From NCBI GenBank assembly GCA_003221035.1, contig QHUB01000008.1:1-64000 (forward strand): a stretch of 64,000 bases of DNA. The letters run 5' to 3'. Positions 23,268 through 32,294 of this stretch are shown piece after piece. Origin of the DNA: Gemmatimonadota bacterium. GTDB taxonomy: Bacteria > Gemmatimonadota > Gemmatimonadetes > Gemmatimonadales > GWC2-71-9. Made by a program: the position numbers and the translations under genes. The number at the start of each line of letters is the position of its first letter. Position 1 is the first letter of the stretch. The notes below the pieces were generated by a model. That model was not told the DNA's origin and did not search any database. It worked only from the letters and a program-made list of their open reading frames with translations.

Positions 23268-25570
23268 CGCGACGTCGACTCCTCGGGCTCGGCGCCGCTG
23301 CTGTGGGCGCGATTCTGCTGTGCGCCGGCATCTGGATCGCACTTCCGCTGCCGGCCGCGCTCACGACTCCGCCCAGTGTCGCGAGTCTCACGCTCGAAGA
23401 CCGAAACGGGTTGGTGTTGCGGAGCACGCGAACCGGCACGGGCGCGCTGCAGCGCTGGCTTGCGCTCGGGGAGATCGATCCGGACCTGCTCGAGGCTTTC
23501 ATCGCGGGCGAGGACCATCGTTTCTACGAGCATCACGGCGTCGATCTCCGTGCCGTTGGGCGCGCGCTGCGAGACAATTTCCGGGCCCCCCCCGGGGGCG
23601 TACGCTCGGGCGCCTCGACGATCACGATGCAGCTCGCGCGCCTGGTCCGTCCCGGCATTGGTCGCTCGGTGCTCGGCAAGATCGTCCAGGCGTTCTGGGC
23701 GCTGCGTCTCGAGGCGCATCTCTCCAAGCAGCAGATTCTCGAGCAGTACTTGAATCGCGTGCCGCTGGGGCAGGGGACCGTTGGCGTGGATGCCGCGGCC
23801 GCACTGTACTTCAATGCTTCCGCGGCGCGCGTGTCGCTGGGTCAGGCCGCTCTGCTCGCGGGGCTCGCCAGCAGCCCATCCAACGACAATCCGTTCGTGG
23901 CGCCCGATCGCGCACGCGCGCGCCGTGCGGTGGTGCTGGGCCGAATCGGCCGCCATGGCTTCGCGACTCCGGACGCGCTGGAACGCGCGGCGCACGAGCC
24001 GCTGATCGCGCCCCGCGGCACGCCGCCATTTCTCGCGCCGCATTTTACGAGTCGAGTGCTGCAGTGGCTGGATACGGCGGCGGTAAGTGGGACGGTGCAA
24101 ACATCGCTCGATCTCCCACTGCAGACGGCACTGGAAGCCGAGGTGCGCCACACGGTCGGAAGTCTATCGGATCGCGGCGTGCGTGAAGCGGCGCTCGTCG
24201 TACTGGACAATCGCAGCGGCGAAGTGCGCGCGTGGGTCGGTTCACCGGATTTCTGGGCCGACACCGCCGGTCAGGTCGATATGGTCGTATCGCCGCGGCA
24301 GCCCGGCTCGGCGCTGAAGCCGTTCCTGTACGGCCTAGCGTTCGATCGCGGCTACACCGCGGCGTCGGTCTTGCCCGACATTCCTCAGGCGTATGCGACG
24401 TCCACCGGACCGTACCAGCCGCGGAACTACGACCGCCGCTTCCACGGCCCCGTGCGCGCGCGCGAGGCATTGGCCAGCTCCTACAATGTCCCCGCGGTCG
24501 CGCTGGCGAATCGGATTGGCGCGAGCAGCCTGCTGCGGGCGCTCCACGGCGCGGGCTTCGCCTCGCTCACGCACAGCGCGGAGTTCTATGGACTGGGGCT
24601 CGCGCTCGGCAATGGGGATGTGACGCTGCTCGAGCTAGCGAACGGCTATCGTGGAATTGCTGCGGGTGGCGTGTGGAGCGCTGTTCAATGGCGCCGGAGC
24701 AATGCTTATGAATTATCTGCGGAAGATCGCAGATTCATGTCTGTAGGATCCGCCGCGTTGGTGCTCGACATCCTCGCAGACCCCGTGGCTCGCATTCCCG
24801 GTTTCGGCATCGAGACGCCGTTCGATTTTCCGTTCCGCGCGGCGGTCAAGACGGGGACGAGTCATCACTTCACCGACAACTGGGCCGTGGGGGTGACAGG
24901 CGGCTTCACGGTCGCCGTCTGGGTTGGAAACTTCGACGGCCAGCCGATGCGCGGCGTCAGCGGGGTGACGGGCGCGGGCCCGCTGCTGCACCGGGCCATG
25001 CTGGTCACCGCGCGCCGCTACGACCCCGGCGACTTGGCCAGCCCGGCTCAGCTCGGCGCGACAAAAGTGCGCATCTGCGCGCTTTCGGGCCTGCGTGCAA
25101 TCGAGGGATGCGCCGACCTCGACGAATGGTTCCTGGCTCATACGGCGCCCGACAAACCGTGCGACTGGCATCAGGGTGGGAGGGTGGGAGTGCTCTGGCC
25201 GGCGGAGTACGTGGAATGGGCGGAGCAGAACGGGCGGAGTGAGCCGGCGGCGAATGAAACGGCGGCGAGTGCGGCGGCGGGAGGCGGCGCGGGCGGCGCG
25301 GGCGGCGCGGGCGCCCAATTTCAGATCGTCTCGCCACGCTCAGGGGATCGGTACGAAATCCCGCCCGGAATCGATCGCCGCTACGCCACGGTCGCCCTAC
25401 GTGTCGCAAGCACGCCGGCCGACGGCGCCGTGCGGTGGTTCGTGGATGGGCGACAAATCCATACATATCGATATGTCCTGGTCCCGGGCGCCCACGTCGT
25501 TCGGGCAGTTGCGGCCTCAGGTGCCACGGATGAAGCCTCGTTTGAGGTGTTGCCGCACCACATCCCCTAA
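23264..25570 (+). CDS. pbpC: Penicillin-binding protein 1C
   Basis: The protein has 768 residues from ATG 23264 (ATGA overlap with the macroglobulin stop). An N-terminal membrane anchor (LGAAAVGAILLCAGIWIALPL) is followed by a GT51 transglycosylase domain (AGEDHRFYEHHGVDLRAV, SGASTITMQLARL). A transpeptidase domain carries SALK (PGSALKPF), SSYN and KTGTSHH. A Gly/Ala-rich linker and a C-terminal BiPBP_C beta domain (FQIVSPRSGDRYEIPPG...) close the protein. It polymerises and cross-links peptidoglycan. The gene order macroglobulin-pbpC is the conserved pair known from E. coli yfhM-pbpC. Confidence 0.96.
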   Translation: MTRRRLLGLGAAAVGAILLCAGIWIALPLPAALTTPPSVASLTLEDRNGLVLRSTRTGTGALQRWLALGEIDPDLLEAFIAGEDHRFYEHHGVDLRAVGRALRDNFRAPPGGVRSGASTITMQLARLVRPGIGRSVLGKIVQAFWALRLEAHLSKQQILEQYLNRVPLGQGTVGVDAAAALYFNASAARVSLGQAALLAGLASSPSNDNPFVAPDRARARRAVVLGRIGRHGFATPDALERAAHEPLIAPRGTPPFLAPHFTSRVLQWLDTAAVSGTVQTSLDLPLQTALEAEVRHTVGSLSDRGVREAALVVLDNRSGEVRAWVGSPDFWADTAGQVDMVVSPRQPGSALKPFLYGLAFDRGYTAASVLPDIPQAYATSTGPYQPRNYDRRFHGPVRAREALASSYNVPAVALANRIGASSLLRALHGAGFASLTHSAEFYGLGLALGNGDVTLLELANGYRGIAAGGVWSAVQWRRSNAYELSAEDRRFMSVGSAALVLDILADPVARIPGFGIETPFDFPFRAAVKTGTSHHFTDNWAVGVTGGFTVAVWVGNFDGQPMRGVSGVTGAGPLLHRAMLVTARRYDPGDLASPAQLGATKVRICALSGLRAIEGCADLDEWFLAHTAPDKPCDWHQGGRVGVLWPAEYVEWAEQNGRSEPAANETAASAAAGGGAGGAGGAGAQFQIVSPRSGDRYEIPPGIDRRYATVALRVASTPADGAVRWFVDGRQIHTYRYVLVPGAHVVRAVAASGATDEASFEVLPHHIP

Positions 25571-25636
25571 GCTACATTAGCAGTTGAAGTTGCGTCGTTA
25601 GCTTCAGAAACTCCTTGAACCTCTAGGCGGTCGGAC

Positions 25637-26917
25637 GTGATTCGCGTACAGACGGTGGCGCCCGAGTCGCTGGGTGCCGCCCTCGAACTCATCCCGGGAA
25701 CTGAGTTACTCGAGATCAATGGCAAGCCGCTCGAGGACTTTCTCGACTGGGAGTTCCTGACCGCCGACGAGCAGTTCATGCTCCGCGCTCGGCTCCCGTC
25801 GGGGCAGGAGATCGAGTACGACGTCGAACGTCCCGAGGGGCTGCCGATGGGCGTCATGCTCGAGCCGCCCCGGATCCGGCGCTGCGCGAATCACTGCGAC
25901 TTCTGCTTCGTGGACGGCAATCCCACCGGCTTGCGACAAGCCCTGTACATCCGGGACGACGATTACCGGCTGTCCTTCCGTTACGGCAACTTCGCGACGC
26001 TGACCAACCTGAAACCGTGGGACCTCGAGCGAATCGTCGAGTACCGGCTGTCGCCGTTGTACGTGTCGGTGCATGCGACCGACCCGGTGGTCCGTCGCTG
26101 GCTCCTGCGCAATCCCGAGGCGCCGGACGTCATCCCGCAGCTCCGCTGGTTCGCGGAGCGGGGGATTTCGTTCCACACGCAGGTCGTGCTCGTGCCGGGC
26201 GTCAATGACGGGCCGCAGCTCGTGCGCACGCTGAACGACCTGTACGGCGTGGGGGACTCGGTGTTGTCGGTCTCGGTCGTGCCGGTCGCGCTCACCGAAT
26301 TCAGCAAGCACGCGCAGGTACGCCAGCCGACGCGCGAGGAGTGTCGAGCGGCGCTGGCCACCGTAGACGACTTCGCCGCACGCGCCGTGGCCGATCGCGG
26401 GATGCCGTGGTGCTACGGCGCGGACGACCTCTATCTGCAAGCCGACATGCCATTGCCGCCGGCGGAGTGGTATGGGGACTTCGAGCAGCGCGAGAACGGC
26501 GTGGGGTCGGTGCGCTATCTCCAGACGCGGATCCAGACCGCACAGATCGAGTGCGATGCCTGGCGGGACAAGCGCATCGGCATCGTCACCGGCACCGCCA
26601 TGGGGCCGCTGATCCCGCAGCTCGTGCCCGATCTCGCGCAGATGACGGGGGCCCACTTCGAGATTCTGGCTGTGGAGAACACGCTCTTCGGTTCCGCGGT
26701 CACGACTGCGGGATTGCTGCCGGGCAAAGCGATCCTCGCGGCGTTGAAAGATCGTAGAGATCTCGACCTGGCCTTGCTGCCGGCCGAGTCCGTGAATGAC
26801 GACTTGCTGTTCATGGATGACGTGGAGGCTCACGACCTCGCGGCACAGTTGCCGATGCCGATCAAGCTGTCGTATGACTTTGCGGACGCGTTGGCGCCAG
26901 AAGGGGTGGCCGCGTGA
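25637..26917 (+). CDS. Radical SAM/DUF512 protein
   Basis: The 426-residue protein has a small PDZ-like segment at the N-terminus (PGTELLEINGKPLEDFLDWEF). A radical SAM cluster motif of the CX3CX2C form follows (RCANHCDFCFVDG, residues about 80-90). The C-terminal DUF512 domain comprises VTGTAMGPLIPQL, NTLFGSAVTTAGLLPG and SVNDDLLFMDD. The family is widespread and often next to der, as here, but its reaction is unknown. It starts at GTG 25637. Its stop overlaps the der GTG by 4 bases. It is the first gene of the large operon. Confidence 0.93.
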   Translation: MIRVQTVAPESLGAALELIPGTELLEINGKPLEDFLDWEFLTADEQFMLRARLPSGQEIEYDVERPEGLPMGVMLEPPRIRRCANHCDFCFVDGNPTGLRQALYIRDDDYRLSFRYGNFATLTNLKPWDLERIVEYRLSPLYVSVHATDPVVRRWLLRNPEAPDVIPQLRWFAERGISFHTQVVLVPGVNDGPQLVRTLNDLYGVGDSVLSVSVVPVALTEFSKHAQVRQPTREECRAALATVDDFAARAVADRGMPWCYGADDLYLQADMPLPPAEWYGDFEQRENGVGSVRYLQTRIQTAQIECDAWRDKRIGIVTGTAMGPLIPQLVPDLAQMTGAHFEILAVENTLFGSAVTTAGLLPGKAILAALKDRRDLDLALLPAESVNDDLLFMDDVEAHDLAAQLPMPIKLSYDFADALAPEGVAA

Positions 26918-28236
26918 GCATCCCGACCGTGGCCATCATCGGCCGGCCCAACGTCGGCAAGTCGACGCTCTTCAACCGCATCATCGGGCGGCGGCAGGCG
27001 ATCGTCGATGCGCAGCCGGGCGTGACGCGCGACCGGCACTTCGCGCCCGCGGAGTGGAACGGCAGGCGCTTCTGGCTCGTGGACACCGGCGGTCTGGTGC
27101 CGGGATCCACCGACCCCCTCAATCGCGCCATTCGCATGCAGGTCGAGCAGGCGATCGCGGAGAGCGACGCACTGCTCTTCGTCGTCGATATCGAGGCCGG
27201 CATCCACCCGATGGACCTCGAGATCGCCCAATATCTGCGCAAGGCCAAGCGGCCCCTGATCCTGGTGGTGAACAAGGCCGATGACCTGCCGGATGAAACG
27301 CGCCAGCTCTCGTTTTACGAGCTTGGCCTCGGCGAGCCGTTCCCTGTGTCCGCCGCGGTGGGGAAGAGCAGCGGCGATTTGCTGGACAACCTCGTCGCCC
27401 TGTTGCCCGAGTCTCCCGAGACCGAAGACGCCGAGGCGATTCACGTGGCGGTGGTCGGCCGTCCGAACGTCGGCAAGTCGAGTCTCGTGAACAAGCTGCT
27501 CGGCCAGGAACGGCTCATCGTGGCCGACGAGCCGGGCACGACGCGGGACGCGATCGATACCGAGCTCGAGTATCAGGGCCGCAAGCTGGTGTTCATCGAC
27601 ACGGCGGGTCTGCGCAAACGCAGCAAGGTCGAAGAGGATCTGGAGTTCTACTCGACCCTCCGCACCACGCGTGCCATGGAGCGCGCCGATGTCTGCCTGC
27701 TCGTCGTGGACGCGAAGGATGGCATGCATGCGCAAGATCTGAAGATCGCCAACGAGGCGTGGGAACGCGGCGCGGGCGTGATCGTGGCGGTCAACAAATG
27801 GGACTTGATCGAGGAGAAAGAGACCAACACGGCACGGGACGGCGAGCGGGACATCAAGGCCCGCGCGCCGTTCCTGGAGTTCATCCCGTTCTACTACGTC
27901 TCCGCCAAGACCGGCCAGCGCGTCACGCGCCTGTTCGATGCCATTCTGACGGTCGCGGATGAACGCGAAAAGCGAGTGCCCACGGCCGAGGTCAATCGTG
28001 TCCTGGAGGAGCTGCTGGCGCGGCAACAACCGCCGCAGCCGGTCGGCGAGTCGGTGCGGCTGTTCTACGCCACGCAGACCGGAACGGCGCCACCGCGGTT
28101 CGCCGTGATCGCCAATCGTCCCGAGGCCATTCCCGAGTCCTACACGCGGTATCTGCACAACGGCTTCCGCGAAGCCTGGGAATTCACCGGCGCGCCGCTG
28201 ACCATCAAGTTCCGCCGCAAGCGAGGCCGGCGCTGA
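26914..28236 (+). CDS. der: Ribosome biogenesis GTPase Der
   Basis: The 440-residue double GTPase has G1 boxes GRPNVGKSTL (about residue 8) and GRPNVGKSSL (about 185), G3 DTGG and DTAG, and G4 NKAD and NKWD. A C-terminal KH-like domain ends the protein (LFYATQTGTAPPRFAVIAN). Der assists 50S subunit assembly and is essential. The start is GTG overlapping the DUF512 stop (GTGA). The length is normal for the family. Confidence 0.98.
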   Translation: MSIPTVAIIGRPNVGKSTLFNRIIGRRQAIVDAQPGVTRDRHFAPAEWNGRRFWLVDTGGLVPGSTDPLNRAIRMQVEQAIAESDALLFVVDIEAGIHPMDLEIAQYLRKAKRPLILVVNKADDLPDETRQLSFYELGLGEPFPVSAAVGKSSGDLLDNLVALLPESPETEDAEAIHVAVVGRPNVGKSSLVNKLLGQERLIVADEPGTTRDAIDTELEYQGRKLVFIDTAGLRKRSKVEEDLEFYSTLRTTRAMERADVCLLVVDAKDGMHAQDLKIANEAWERGAGVIVAVNKWDLIEEKETNTARDGERDIKARAPFLEFIPFYYVSAKTGQRVTRLFDAILTVADEREKRVPTAEVNRVLEELLARQQPPQPVGESVRLFYATQTGTAPPRFAVIANRPEAIPESYTRYLHNGFREAWEFTGAPLTIKFRRKRGRR

Positions 28237-28859
28237 ACGCCGTCCTCGCCATTGTGGCCTCGTACCTGCTCGGCGCCACGCCGACCAGCTACATCGCCGG
28301 CAAGCTGGGGCGGGGGATCGACCTGCGCGAGCATGGCTCGAAGAATCTGGGCGCCACGAACGTCTATCGGATCCTGGGCTGGAAGTACGCGATTCCCGTC
28401 GCGCTGTTCGACATCGCCAAGGGCGCTGTGCCGGTGCTCGTCTGTTCGCACCCGGCGTGGCTGTCGGTGGCAGCGGGGGCCGCCGCGGTCCTGGGACACA
28501 TGTTTTCGCCCTATGTGCGCTTCAAAGGCGGCAAAGGGGTCGCGACGGCGGCGGGCATGTTTCTCGCGCTCGCGCCCATCGCCGTACTGATTGCGATTTC
28601 GGTCTGGGGTGTCTGCCTCTGGCTCACGGGCTACGTGTCGCTCAGCTCGATCATCGCGGTACTCACGGTGCCTGTGTGGGTGGCGCTGTTCCAGCCGGAT
28701 GCGCGCTCCACGTTCTGGGCCAGTGTCGCGCTCGTCGCGCTCATCATCTTTGCGCATCGCAAGAACATCATGCGGTTGCTCGGGGGGACCGAAAACAGGT
28801 TTCGCACTCGAGGGGTCGAGCGGACCGACGGTCCAACCGTCCGACCGTCCGACCGATGA
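28233..28859 (+). CDS. plsY: Acyl-phosphate glycerol-3-phosphate acyltransferase PlsY
   Basis: PlsY transfers the acyl group from acyl phosphate to glycerol 3-phosphate in phospholipid synthesis. Visible motifs are SYLLGATPTSYIAGK, GSKNLGATNVYR, GHMFSPYVRFKGGKGVATAAG and HRKNIMRLLGGTENRF, with five membrane helices. The only start with a Shine-Dalgarno-like GAGG (6 bases upstream) is CTG 28233, overlapping the der stop. It gives the usual N-terminal helix (LNAVLAIVASYLLG). GTG 28254 is the first standard start and would trim that helix. The last 20 residues come from a short tandem repeat. The stop overlaps the gpsA ATG. Confidence 0.95.
   Translation: MNAVLAIVASYLLGATPTSYIAGKLGRGIDLREHGSKNLGATNVYRILGWKYAIPVALFDIAKGAVPVLVCSHPAWLSVAAGAAAVLGHMFSPYVRFKGGKGVATAAGMFLALAPIAVLIAISVWGVCLWLTGYVSLSSIIAVLTVPVWVALFQPDARSTFWASVALVALIIFAHRKNIMRLLGGTENRFRTRGVERTDGPTVRPSDR
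28831..28854 (+). repeat. 8-bp tandem repeat, three copies
   Basis: GTCCAACC, GTCCGACC, GTCCGACC lie head to tail at the end of plsY, preceded by the inverted repeat GGACC-GAC-GGTCC. They encode the unusual C-terminal tail TVRPSDR and overlap the gpsA ribosome-binding region. They could add a hairpin between the two genes. Confidence 0.8.
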
Positions 28860-29854
28860 AGGTGGCCGTCATCGGTGGTGGCGCCTGGGGCACCGCGCTG
28901 GCGGATCTGCTGGCGCGCAAAGGCGAGCAGGTCACGCTGTGGGCGCGGGAATCGGAAGTCGTCGAGAGTGTGAACCGCCATCACGTGAATGAGGTGTTCT
29001 TGCCCGGCGCCATCCTCGCACCGTCCTTACGCGCCGATTCGGATATGGCGGCCGCGGTGCGGGGAGCCGAGACCGTTGTGTCGGCTGCGCCGTCGCATGT
29101 CGTGCGGCCTGTGATGAGTGAGGCGGCGAAGGCATTTGCGTCTCCGCGTCCGCTGGTCGTCAGCGCATCCAAAGGGCTCGACCCCGATCGCCTCGAGCGT
29201 CCCTCCTGCGTGCTCGCCGAGGTTCTGCCCGGCGGCACACCCGTCGCCGTGCTGTCGGGTCCGTCGTTTGCGTGGGAAGTCTTTCAGCACCAGCCGACTG
29301 CTGTCGTCGCGGCTGCGGACGACCACTCCGTCGCGCAGCGCGCGCAGCGCGTGTTCTCGACGAGCTACTTTCGCGTTTACTCACACACCGACGTGGTGGG
29401 AGTCGAGCTCGCGGGCGCGCTCAAGAACGTGATCGCGTTGGCCGCCGGTATCCTCGAAGGCCTCGGCCTTGGATTCAACACGCGCGCCGCATTGATCACC
29501 CGCGGACTCGCGGAGATCACGCGCCTCGGCGTGGCCCTCGGCGCGCAGCCGATGACGTTCGCGGGTCTCGCGGGCATGGGCGACTTGATTCTCACCGCGA
29601 CCGGGGCGCTCTCGCGCAATCGCATGCTCGGCGTGGCGCTGGGGGAGGGCAAGACCCTCACGCAGGCGCTTGCGGGCAAAGCGGCCGTCGTCGAAGGCGT
29701 GAATACCGCGCGCACCGCCGTCGCGCTCGGCGAGCGGCACGGTATCGAGCTGCCCATCGCGCGCGAAGTCGCCAACGTGTTGTTCCAGAACAAGCCGCCG
29801 CGCCAGGCGATCAGCGATCTCATGGAGCGTGAGTTGAAGGCGGAGAGCCGATGA
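28856..29854 (+). CDS. gpsA: Glycerol-3-phosphate dehydrogenase [NAD(P)+]
   Basis: The protein has 332 residues from ATG 28856, which overlaps the plsY stop; the longer ORF in the track is a frame extension. It has the N-terminal Rossmann motif VAVIGGGAWGTALA, the SGPSFA substrate loop, and the catalytic Lys region GALKNVIALAAGI. The C-terminal NTRAALITRGLAE segment is also present. It makes sn-glycerol 3-phosphate, the substrate of PlsY, so the two neighbours catalyse consecutive steps of phospholipid synthesis. Confidence 0.97.
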   Translation: MKVAVIGGGAWGTALADLLARKGEQVTLWARESEVVESVNRHHVNEVFLPGAILAPSLRADSDMAAAVRGAETVVSAAPSHVVRPVMSEAAKAFASPRPLVVSASKGLDPDRLERPSCVLAEVLPGGTPVAVLSGPSFAWEVFQHQPTAVVAAADDHSVAQRAQRVFSTSYFRVYSHTDVVGVELAGALKNVIALAAGILEGLGLGFNTRAALITRGLAEITRLGVALGAQPMTFAGLAGMGDLILTATGALSRNRMLGVALGEGKTLTQALAGKAAVVEGVNTARTAVALGERHGIELPIAREVANVLFQNKPPRQAISDLMERELKAESR

Positions 29855-30213
29855 GCAGCGGACCGCCGTCCCAACCGGTCCAGGAGTTTTTCTCGATCGG
29901 CGAAGTCTGCCAGCTGACCGATCTCAAGCCCCACGTGCTGCGCTACTGGGAGAGCCAGTTCCGCTTTCTCAACCCCGCCAAGAACCGCTCGGGCAACCGT
30001 GTGTACCAGCGGCGTGAGATCGAGCTGATCATGCTCGTCAAACACCTGCTGTACACGGAGAAATACACGATCGAAGGCGCGCGGCAGAAGATCGAGCAGT
30101 ACCGCCGCTCGGGGGAGCTCAAGCCCGAAGCGCGACGCGCCCTCGCCACCGAGACGGTCCAGGAGCTGCGCGCCGAGCTGAAGTCCGTTCTCGGCATCCT
30201 CGAGGGGAGCTGA
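29851..30213 (+). CDS. MerR family regulator
   Basis: The 120-residue protein has a MerR-type winged helix: FFSIGEVCQLTDLKPHVLRYWESQFRFLNPAKNRSGNRVYQRREIELIMLVKHLL. A helical dimerisation segment follows. There is no Cys-containing metal-sensing tail and no ligand domain. This short, FxIGEV-containing subgroup is often found in housekeeping operons. It overlaps the gpsA stop by 4 bases. The target is unknown; local autoregulation of the lipid genes is possible. Confidence 0.93.
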   Translation: MSSGPPSQPVQEFFSIGEVCQLTDLKPHVLRYWESQFRFLNPAKNRSGNRVYQRREIELIMLVKHLLYTEKYTIEGARQKIEQYRRSGELKPEARRALATETVQELRAELKSVLGILEGS

Positions 30214-30214
30214 T

Positions 30215-30874
30215 CTGGACGTCGCCATCATCATTCCCGCGTATCAGGCCGCTGCCACGATCCGCGGGGTCATCGCACGCATCCACGCGACCGTGCCCGC
30301 TGCCGAGATTCTCGTCGTCGATGATGGCTCGAGCGACGACACGGCGATCGCGGCCGGCCACGTGGCTGTTGCGCACGCTCGAAACCTGGGCAAAGGCGCC
30401 GCGCTGCGGGCCGGGCTCCACGCGGCGATTGCGCTCGGGGCCGCACGCCTGGTTACCATTGATGCCGACGGACAGCACCCACCCGAGGAGATTCCTCGAC
30501 TCCTGCAACCGATCGCCCAAGGACGAGCCGATCTCGTGTTAGGCGCCCGCACCCGCGATCGCGCGATGCCCATCTCTCGCCGCGTCACGAACTGGCTGTC
30601 GGCGACGTTGGCGACGCGGATCGGCGGCCAGCCTGTGCGTGACGCGCAGACGGGCTTTCGGGCATTCACGCGCGAGGTGGCGCAGCGCGTCCAGCCGGTC
30701 GGAGATCGTTACGAGTATGAGGCGAACTTCCTGCTCGATGCCATGCGGGCCGGATGCCGCATCGCGTCGGTGGACGTGCCGACGATCTACGGCCCCTCCA
30801 GCCATTTTCGCGCATGGTCCGACACATGGCTCATGGCTCGCGCCTTTGCGCGCCACGCGATCGGAACGACGTGA
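30215..30874 (+). CDS. Family 2 glycosyltransferase (CTG start)
   Basis: The protein has 219 residues if it starts at CTG 30215. That start restores the conserved first strand (DVAIIIPAYQAA) that the track ORF (GTG 30293) lacks. No ATG, GTG or TTG exists in frame between the upstream stop at 30179 and this point, and GAGGGGAG sits 5 bases before the CTG. The GT-A fold shows ILVVDDGSSDDT, NLGKGAALRAG, IDADGQHPPEEI with the DxD-like acidic motif, and ARTRDRAMP. No membrane helices are present. It is similar to dolichyl/polyprenyl-phosphate sugar transferases. The stop overlaps surE (GTGA). Confidence 0.9.
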   Translation: MDVAIIIPAYQAAATIRGVIARIHATVPAAEILVVDDGSSDDTAIAAGHVAVAHARNLGKGAALRAGLHAAIALGAARLVTIDADGQHPPEEIPRLLQPIAQGRADLVLGARTRDRAMPISRRVTNWLSATLATRIGGQPVRDAQTGFRAFTREVAQRVQPVGDRYEYEANFLLDAMRAGCRIASVDVPTIYGPSSHFRAWSDTWLMARAFARHAIGTT

Positions 30875-31644
30875 CCTTACCCAGTGAGAACGGACTGCGC
30901 ATCCTGGTCTCGAACGACGACGGCGTGCTCGCGCCCGGCATCGCGCTGCTCGCCGAAGTCTGCTCGACGGTGGGGCAGGTCACCGTGGTGGCTCCCGACC
31001 GCGAGCAGAGCGGCACGTCGCACTCGCTGACGCTGCATCGGCCCCTGCGCGCTCACAGGCGCTCCGACGGCGCGTTCCAGGTGGACGGCACCCCGACTGA
31101 CTGCGTGCTGCTCGCGATGGGCGCCCTGATGCCCGACGGGCCGAACTGGGTCTTCTCGGGCGTGAATCACGGGCCGAATATGGGTGAGGATGTGCTGTAT
31201 TCGGGCACGGTCTCGGCCGCGATGGAGGGACTCGCCGCCGGTGTGCCCAGTGTGGCGATCTCGTATGGGAGCTTCGACCTCGAGCACCTCGAGAGCCATC
31301 GCCAGAGGCTCGCGCGGCTGGTGAAGCGCATCGTCGAAGTCGAGAATTTCCCCGGCGAAACGCTGCTCAACGTCAACCTGCCGCCCATCCCCGGCGATCA
31401 GGTGAAAGGCGTGAAGGTCACGAACCTTGGCAGCCGCGTCTTTCACGAAGAGATCGCCACGATGAAGGATCCGTGGGGGCGCGAAGTGCACTGGATTGGC
31501 GGGGGCAGGGTGACGTGGTCCGGGGGCGCCGACTCGGACTTCCAGGCGGTCCGAGACGGCTATATCTCCGTCACGCCGCTCCACGTGGACCTCACCAATT
31601 ACAAGCTGCTCGAAGTCGTCAGCAACTGGGACTTGGGTCAGTGA
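30871..31644 (+). CDS. surE: 5'/3'-nucleotidase SurE
   Basis: The protein has 257 residues from GTG 30871. It carries the SurE signature ILVSNDDGVLAPGI (metal-binding Asp pair and Asn), APDREQSGTSHSLT, VDGTPTDCV and SGVNHGPNMGEDVLYSGTVSAAMEG. It removes phosphate from nucleoside monophosphates and exopolyphosphate with a divalent metal. It is followed by pcm with a GTGA overlap, the classical stress/stationary-phase pair surE-pcm. Confidence 0.97.
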   Translation: MTLPSENGLRILVSNDDGVLAPGIALLAEVCSTVGQVTVVAPDREQSGTSHSLTLHRPLRAHRRSDGAFQVDGTPTDCVLLAMGALMPDGPNWVFSGVNHGPNMGEDVLYSGTVSAAMEGLAAGVPSVAISYGSFDLEHLESHRQRLARLVKRIVEVENFPGETLLNVNLPPIPGDQVKGVKVTNLGSRVFHEEIATMKDPWGREVHWIGGGRVTWSGGADSDFQAVRDGYISVTPLHVDLTNYKLLEVVSNWDLGQ

Positions 31645-32294
31645 CAGGGAGCCGCGATACCTACGGCGGCTACCGCGCGCGACTGGTGGAGCAGCTGCGC
31701 GCCCGGGGCATTCGCGATCTGGCGGTGTTGCGCGCCTTCGCGCAGACGCCACGGCATCTGTTCGTCCCCGAAGCGGTGCGCCACCGGGCGTACGAAGACG
31801 CCGCGCTGCCGATCGGCAACGGTCAGACCATCTCGCAGCCCTTCACACAGGCGCGCTACCTCGAGACACTCGGCCTGACGGGAAAAGAGCGCGTCCTCGA
31901 AATCGGCACGGGGTCGGGCTATCAGACCGCGCTGCTCGCGGCGCTCGCGGACCAGGTATTCACCATCGAGCGCGTACGCCCGCTCGCGGAATCGGCGCAG
32001 GCGGCGCTGCGCTCCGCGGGCGTGGCGAACGTGTCGGTGCTCGTCGGCGACGGGACGCTGGGGTGGAGCGCCTACGCGCCATACCACGGGATTCTGGTGG
32101 CTGCGGGAGGCCCCGAGGTGCCCCAGCCGCTCGTGGAGCAGCTGGCACCGGGTGGGCGCATGATCATCCCCATTGGGGTGAAGGGCGCTCAGACCCTCAC
32201 GTTGGTCGAGCGTACCGCGACTGGCACTCGAGCGACCCCGATTGGCGGCGCGCGCTTCGTGCCGCTCGTGGGAGAGCACGGCTTCGATGCTTGA
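31641..32294 (+). CDS. pcm: Protein-L-isoaspartate O-methyltransferase
   Basis: The 217-residue protein from GTG 31641 shows FAQTPRHLFVPEA, LPIGNGQTISQPF and the AdoMet loop VLEIGTGSGYQTALLAAL. AAGGPEVPQPLVEQLAPGGRMIIPIG follows. It methylates isoaspartyl residues so that damaged proteins can revert to normal peptide bonds. This is the free-standing copy; a diverged PCMT domain is fused to an esterase at 11535-13529. The longer track ORF is an extension into surE. The stop overlaps dedA. Confidence 0.97.
   Translation: MTGSRDTYGGYRARLVEQLRARGIRDLAVLRAFAQTPRHLFVPEAVRHRAYEDAALPIGNGQTISQPFTQARYLETLGLTGKERVLEIGTGSGYQTALLAALADQVFTIERVRPLAESAQAALRSAGVANVSVLVGDGTLGWSAYAPYHGILVAAGGPEVPQPLVEQLAPGGRMIIPIGVKGAQTLTLVERTATGTRATPIGGARFVPLVGEHGFDA

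Noticed and set aside
26830-28158. 442-residue minus-strand ORF
   Set aside because: Antisense to der, whose GTPase motifs are complete.
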